In this document: positions 14,321-17,425 of the stretch, piece by piece
Layout: each line of letters opens with the position of its first letter
Numbering within the stretch: the first letter of the stretch is position 1
From: Pseudomonadota bacterium
Lineage (GTDB): Bacteria; Pseudomonadota; Gammaproteobacteria; Burkholderiales; Thiobacillaceae
NCBI GenBank assembly: GCA_030836725.1
Contig: JAUPLV010000027.1
Location: 1-17,425 of the forward strand
Direction: 5' to 3'
Length of the DNA: 17,425 nucleotides
Position numbers and translations under genes: made by a program
Notes under the pieces: generated by a model
Told to the model about the DNA's origin: nothing
The model's input: the letters and a program-made list of their open reading frames with translations, nothing else
Database searches by the model: none

Positions 14321-14322
14321 AC

Positions 14323-15639
14323 ATGGCTGTTTCCCCGCGAATTCTGCTGGTTGACGACGAGCCCGATCTGCTCGACCTGATGGAACTGACCCTGGTCAAG
14401 ATGGGCCTGGAAACCGACCGCGCCGCCAGCGTGGCCGAAGCGCAGACGCGGCTGGCGCAAACCCATTACGATCTGTGCCTGACCGACATGCGGCTGGGCG
14501 ACGGCGAAGGGCTGGAGGTGATCGCCGCCGCCAGCGCGCTGGCCGCCCCGGTTCCAGTGGCGGTCATCACCGCGTACGGCAACGCCGGAAACGCGGTGGC
14601 GGCGCTGAAAGCCGGAGCATTCGATTATCTGGCCAAGCCGGTGGCGCTCGACCAGTTGCGATCGCTGGTCAAATCGGCGCTGAAAATCCCCAATGCCATG
14701 CAGGCCGGCGACTCCGCCCACGATCTGGTCGGCCAGTCCGTCACCATGCAGGACATCCGCACGCGCATCGCCAAACTCGCCCGCACCCAAGCCCCGGTAC
14801 ACATCGCCGGCGAATCGGGCAGCGGCAAGGAACTCGCTGCACGGCTGATCCACCGGCTGGGCACCCGCGCCGACAAACCCTTCGTCGCGGTCAACTGCGG
14901 GGCGATTCCCGAGACGCTGATGGAAAGCGAGTTTTTCGGATACCGCAAGGGCGCATTCACCGGCGCCGACGCCGACCGCAGCGGTTTCTTCCAGGCGGCC
15001 GACGGCGGCACACTGTTTCTCGACGAAGTGGCCGACCTCCCCCTGTCGATGCAGGTGAAGCTGTTGCGCGTGCTGCAGGAAAAGAAAGTGCGCAAGGTCG
15101 GCGCCACCGCCGAGGATCCCGTCGACGTGCGCATCGTCAGCGCCACCCACCAGAACCTCGCCATGCTGGTCGAGGCCGGGAATTTCCGCCAGGACCTGTA
15201 TTACCGCCTCAACGTCATCGACCTGGTCATGCCCAGCCTGCGCGACCGCGCCGAAGACATTCCCGGAATGGCGCGATTCCTGCTGGACAAACTGGGCGGG
15301 AGCGGGATTATTCTGGATCGCGACGCCGAAAAAGCCTTGTGCGCCTATGCCTTCCCCGGCAACGTGCGCGAACTGGAAAATACACTGGAGCGCGCACTGG
15401 CGCTCTGCGAAAACAATCGCATCACCGCCGCCGACCTCAGCCTCACCCCCACCCTGGCCGCGACCAGTTCCACCCCCGGCAGCAAATACCCGCTGCAGGA
15501 TTATCTCGACCTGACCGAACGCGCCGCCATCCTCGAAGCCCTGGAGCAGACACGCCACAACAAGACCGCCGCCGCACGCCTGCTCGGCGTAACCTTCCGA
15601 AGCCTGCGCTATCGGCTGGAGCGACTCGGCATCGAGTAG
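14323..15639 (+). CDS. pilR: PilR-like sigma-54 response regulator
   Basis: 438 aa with the NtrC layout. The receiver (5-120) has acidic pocket D11/D12, phospho-acceptor D55 (CLTDMRLGD) and K105 (YLAKP). The AAA+ domain (about 135-370) has Walker A GESGSGKE (163-170), the sigma-54 contact loop GAFTGA (210-215), Walker B LFLDE (231-235), and the DLYYRLNV and FPGNVRELEN motifs. A Fis-type helix-turn-helix ends the protein (NKTAAARLLGVTFRSLRYRL). It should activate sigma-54 promoters after phosphorylation by the coupled kinase. AAGGAG lies 5 nt before the ATG and only 2 nt separate it from the kinase stop. No convincing terminator follows; the next gene-sized stretch is non-coding. Confidence 0.88.
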   Translation: MAVSPRILLVDDEPDLLDLMELTLVKMGLETDRAASVAEAQTRLAQTHYDLCLTDMRLGDGEGLEVIAAASALAAPVPVAVITAYGNAGNAVAALKAGAFDYLAKPVALDQLRSLVKSALKIPNAMQAGDSAHDLVGQSVTMQDIRTRIAKLARTQAPVHIAGESGSGKELAARLIHRLGTRADKPFVAVNCGAIPETLMESEFFGYRKGAFTGADADRSGFFQAADGGTLFLDEVADLPLSMQVKLLRVLQEKKVRKVGATAEDPVDVRIVSATHQNLAMLVEAGNFRQDLYYRLNVIDLVMPSLRDRAEDIPGMARFLLDKLGGSGIILDRDAEKALCAYAFPGNVRELENTLERALALCENNRITAADLSLTPTLAATSSTPGSKYPLQDYLDLTERAAILEALEQTRHNKTAAARLLGVTFRSLRYRLERLGIE

Positions 15640-16146
15640 GTTCCACCGATCCACGTTTTATGAAATTTTGCTTCGCAGGCACTCTGTAGCGTCAACTCGA
15701 AAGTGCCCAAGATTTTTCGCAAAAAATTACGGTTTTCCTCCACTCTCGGACAAATGGCCTAACAGTGCTATTTGAACCAAAACAGGGACACCTGTTCGCC
15801 GCAGGAGCCAGGAGCGTGGCTCATGACTTGCCGGTATTCAATCTCAGCATCAGCGTCATCGGATCCAACGGCGACGACTGAAAACCATAGTGTTCGTAAA
15901 ACTCCCTGGCGCGGTCGTGAAGTGCCAATACCCAAACCGAAGCCACCCTGCTGAACGTATCGCCGCGCCAGGGTAATTCGGCAAGATTGCCGGGTTTAAA
16001 TGCTTGCTCCCCCCGCGCGAGGGCTTGTGGAAGCTCGGTAACATCGTGTGACCGAGCTAACCCGCCCTGCTGACTGACCAGCCCGCAACGCCCACACCGA
16101 CCCAAAACCAAATCCTACATAGCGCCTACATGGAGCCCAATAAAGC
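15640..16146. other. 507-nt region with no intact gene
   Basis: This stretch between pilR and the tRNA-Thr terminator contains a degraded GNAT remnant (listed separately), an AT-rich part (about 15655-15785) and several small inverted repeats: AACAGG/CCTGTT (15781-15796, loop 4), CGGCAA/TTGCCG (15979-15992, loop 2) and AGCTCGGT/ACCGAGCT (16032-16058, loop 11). None is followed by a T-run. The ATTTTT-CGC-AAAAAT stem just after pilR is too AT-rich to count as a terminator. The composition and debris suggest an old insertion or deletion scar. I see no other gene in it. Confidence 0.6.
15821..15931 (-). pseudogene. Remnant of a GNAT acetyltransferase (TacT-like) C-terminus
   Basis: The last 36 codons of a 96-codon frame read ALHDRAREFYEHYGF then SSPLDPMTLMLRL and stop at 15821. 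This matches the end of small GNAT toxins of the TacT/AtaT type, in which the acetyl-CoA domain ends with AxxFYxxxGF and a PMTLML strand. Upstream in the frame (to 16111) nothing resembles the rest of a GNAT fold: no acetyl-CoA-binding Q/RxxGxG/A loop is visible, and no DUF1778-type antitoxin gene lies nearby. It is therefore most likely a truncated remnant. A short novel protein that keeps this tail is possible but less likely. Confidence 0.65.
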
Positions 16147-16172
16147 AAAAAGGCCACCCCGGAGGGTGGCCT
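16147..16172 (-). terminator. Intrinsic terminator after tRNA-Thr
   Basis: AGGCCACCC (16151-16159) and GGGTGGCCT (16164-16172) make a perfect 9-bp stem with a 4-nt loop. On the minus strand it is followed by TTTT-GC-TTT. It lies 17 nt past the tRNA 3' end and probably ends both the tRNA transcript and read-through from sspA-sspB. Confidence 0.88.
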
Positions 16173-16188
16173 AAGTGCTTGAATTTAT

Positions 16189-16263
16189 TGGTGCCGCTTG
16201 TCGGATTTGAACTGACGACCTACCGCTTACAAGGCGGTTGCTCTACCCCTGAGCTAAAGCGGC
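16189..16263 (-). tRNA. tRNA-Thr (anticodon TGT), CCA encoded
   Basis: The cloverleaf folds fully: acceptor GCCGCTT/AAGCGGC, discriminator A, encoded CCA (16189-16191), D arm GCTC...GAGC, and anticodon stem ACCGC/GCGGT around CTTGTAA. The anticodon UGU at 16229-16231 reads ACA and probably other ACN threonine codons. The T arm is GTCAG-TTCAAAT-CCGAC, with an A-C mismatch at the fourth pair. A TATAAT box lies just upstream and an intrinsic terminator just downstream. Confidence 0.95.
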
Positions 16264-16273
16264 AACGGGCGAC

Positions 16274-16279
16274 ATTATA
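16274..16279 (-). promoter_or_regulatory. -10 box of tRNA-Thr
   Basis: A perfect TATAAT on the minus strand lies 10 nt before the tRNA 5' end and 27 nt after the sspB stop. The -35 region 17 nt further upstream (GTCAAC) is weak. A GC-rich CGCCCG tract just downstream resembles a stringent-control discriminator. Confidence 0.6.
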
Positions 16280-16305
16280 ACGATGCCGCGCGATTAGTTG
16301 ACCGA

Positions 16306-16746
16306 TTACTTGACGACTTTGAGCGAGGGTTTGCCCTTGGGCGGAGGGGGCGCGTCGCCCTGCACGCCCTGCACGCCCTGCACGCCCTGCACGCCCTGCA
16401 CGCTCGGCGGCGTCGGCTCGGGCGGCGCGGATGAGTCGACCGGCTCGAAATGCAGGCCCTGGCCGTTTTCGCGCGCGAAGATGGCGGCGACCCGATCCAC
16501 GGGAACGGAAATCTCGTGCGATACACCGCCGAAACGCGCGGAAAACCGGATCCACTCGTTGTCGAGCATCAGATTGCGGGTGGACGAGGCGCTGATGTTG
16601 AGCACAATCTGACCATCCTTGACGAAGCCTGGCGGGACACGGGTGCGGCCATCCACCGCGACCAGAATCTGCGGGGTATAACCCGAATCCGAGCACCATT
16701 CATACAGTGCGCGGATCAGGTAAGGCTTGGTTGAAATCTCCGCCAC
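16306..16746 (-). CDS. sspB: ClpXP adaptor SspB (stringent starvation protein B)
   Basis: 146 aa. SspB binds ssrA-tagged and other substrates and hands them to ClpXP. The folded domain (about 6-100) shows KPYLIRALYEWCSDSGYTP (7-25), DGQIVLNISASSTRNLML (44-61), the FSARFGG substrate-groove strand (68-74) and AAIFARENGQG (87-97). The C-terminal PSLKVVK (140-146) is the ClpX-binding tail, equivalent to the RPALRVVK-type end in E. coli. Between them lies a Pro-rich linker with VQG repeated five times (116-130), encoded by a perfect 9-bp tandem repeat. A GTG at 16746 is the only sensible start, since the next Met is residue 60. It lies 11 nt after the sspA stop, so the pair is an operon, as in many beta- and gammaproteobacteria. 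Confidence 0.95.
   Translation of the reverse strand: MAEISTKPYLIRALYEWCSDSGYTPQILVAVDGRTRVPPGFVKDGQIVLNISASSTRNLMLDNEWIRFSARFGGVSHEISVPVDRVAAIFARENGQGLHFEPVDSSAPPEPTPPSVQGVQGVQGVQGVQGDAPPPPKGKPSLKVVK
16357..16401 (-). repeat. 9-bp x 5 perfect tandem repeat in the sspB linker
   Basis: Five identical GCCCTGCAC units (plus-strand reading) run without a mismatch from 16357 to 16401, followed by a diverged GCTCGGCGG. The unit length is a multiple of three, so copy-number change would keep the frame and add or remove Val-Gln-Gly in the linker. Confidence 0.95.
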
Positions 16747-16757
16747 CGGACCCGCCC

Positions 16758-17357
16758 TTATTTGCGCAGCGCCTTTTCGGTGGGCGTCAGCGCGCTGATG
16801 AAGGCGGGACGGCTGAACAGGCGCTCGCGGTATTTCAGCACCGGCGCGGCCACTTTCGGCAGTTCGATGCCGTAATGCTCAAGGCGCCACAGCAACGGAG
16901 CGATGGCCACATCCAGCATGGAGAACTCGTCGTTCATCAGGTACTTCTGCTTGGTGAGGATGGGCGTGAGCTGCGACAGGCTGTCGCGGATTTCCTGGCG
17001 CGCCTTCTCCGATCCCTTGCCGAGGCTGTGCTCCAGCGTGTTGACATGGGAAAACAGGTCCTGCTCGAAGTTGAACAGCACCAGCCGCGCACGTGCGCGC
17101 ATGACGGGATCCGGCGGCATCAGCTGCGGATGCGGGAAACGCTCGTCGATATATTCGTTGATGATGTTGGACTCGGTCAGAACCAGGTCGCGCTCGACCA
17201 GCACCGGCATCTTGCCGCTGGGGCTGATGCTGGCGATTTCTTCCGGCTTGTTGTGCATGTCGACATCGATGACTTCGAAGTCCATGTCCTTTTCGAACAG
17301 AACGATGCGGCAACGGTGGCTGTACGGACAGGTACTGCCGGAATACAAGGTCATCAT
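16758..17357 (-). CDS. sspA: Stringent starvation protein A (GST-fold RNA polymerase-associated factor)
   Basis: 199 aa, GST fold without expected GST activity. SspA associates with RNA polymerase and alters transcription under starvation. The thioredoxin-like N-terminal domain is MTLYSGSTCPYSHRCRIVLF (2-21), with PVLVERDLVLTESNIINEYI (51-70) as the GST-type ES motif. It runs into DERFPHPQLMPPDP, which keeps the FPHP pocket (74-77) of SspA proteins. The helical C-terminal domain includes LNDEFSML-like residues (MNDEFSMLDVAIAPLLWRL) typical of the family. Two adjacent ATGs (17357, 17354) are possible starts; AGGGAG about 8 nt upstream favours either. A longer frame to 17417 lacks family similarity. 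sspB follows after 11 nt. Confidence 0.95.
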   Translation of the reverse strand: MMTLYSGSTCPYSHRCRIVLFEKDMDFEVIDVDMHNKPEEIASISPSGKMPVLVERDLVLTESNIINEYIDERFPHPQLMPPDPVMRARARLVLFNFEQDLFSHVNTLEHSLGKGSEKARQEIRDSLSQLTPILTKQKYLMNDEFSMLDVAIAPLLWRLEHYGIELPKVAAPVLKYRERLFSRPAFISALTPTEKALRK

Positions 17358-17408
17358 GGCGGGGCTCCCTAAGATGTTGGGTGTGCTTGGATACTTAAAA
17401 TGCCAACA

Positions 17409-17425
17409 GCCGGACACTGTCCGGC
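17409..17425 (-). terminator. Possible terminator of the gene upstream of sspA
   Basis: GCCGGACA (17409-17416) and TGTCCGGC (17418-17425) form a perfect 8-bp inverted repeat at the window edge, 52 nt before the sspA start. On the minus strand a short T4 tract follows 8 nt later, so termination would be weak. The upstream gene is outside the window; in many betaproteobacteria petABC precedes sspA. Confidence 0.3.

Noticed and set aside
14263..15654. 463-codon open frame on the minus strand opposite pilR
   Set aside because: pilR has every NtrC-family motif; the antisense frame has none.
15711..15729. ATTTTT-CGC-AAAAAT as a pilR terminator
   Set aside because: The stem is only A-T pairs and would be too weak for intrinsic termination.
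15772..15954. 60-codon plus-strand frame after pilR
   Set aside because: It overlaps the GNAT remnant in antisense, shows no family features and has no ribosome site.
15640..16263. Possible att site: tRNA-Thr 3' end repeated in the scar region
   Set aside because: I looked for a second copy of the tRNA 3' sequence (GGTGCCGCTTGTC, plus strand) between 15640 and 16146 and found none, and there is no integrase in the window.
16357..16401. CRISPR-like array
   Set aside because: The units are 9 bp, directly adjacent without spacers, and in frame within sspB; this is a coding minisatellite.

Overview
This window looks like part of a chromosome from a GC-rich sulfur-oxidising betaproteobacterium, probably Nitrosomonadales or Thiobacillus/Sulfuricella/Gallionella-like. 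The evidence is a QmoA flavoprotein of the APS-reductase electron-transfer complex, an EpsD-type lipoprotein (a family tied to exosortase/EPS loci of betaproteobacteria), a PP0621-PilS-PilR block and an sspA-sspB pair. The lineage is inferred from gene content, not from a database search.

Layout. Positions 1-2304 (minus strand) hold the 5' part of qmoA, cut by the window edge, preceded by an unusual three-part oxidoreductase: HTH-like N-terminus, [2Fe-2S] ferredoxin, and FAD/NAD reductase. recJ (2410-4104, plus) is divergent from these genes and convergent with galE.

Positions 4120-12368 (all minus strand) form one long run: epsD - gmd - ORF6N gene - fcl - rfbB - rfbA - rfbC - rfbD - galE. 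Most junctions are 4-nt stop/start overlaps or short gaps. The enzymes would supply GDP-L-fucose (gmd, fcl), dTDP-L-rhamnose (rfbBACD) and UDP-galactose (galE), three activated sugars for exopolysaccharide or O-antigen. Two features stand out. gmd and fcl each carry an in-frame copy of the same G/C-rich palindromic element, and a phage-type ORF6N gene sits between them, translationally coupled to fcl.

Positions 12513-15639 (plus) encode a small membrane zinc-ribbon protein (PP0621 family), a six-TM PilS-like histidine kinase and a PilR-like sigma-54 response regulator, tightly coupled and divergent from epsD.

Positions 15640-16146 hold no intact gene, only what looks like the C-terminal remnant of a GNAT (TacT-like) acetyltransferase in partly AT-rich DNA. 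Beyond it on the minus strand lie tRNA-Thr(TGT) with its own -10 box and a good intrinsic terminator, then sspB and sspA. sspB contains a perfect 9-bp x 5 tandem repeat in the linker between its folded domain and its C-terminal ClpX-binding tail.

The long ORFs opposite the real genes (for example opposite recJ, rfbB-fcl and gmd) are GC-driven shadows and are not annotated.
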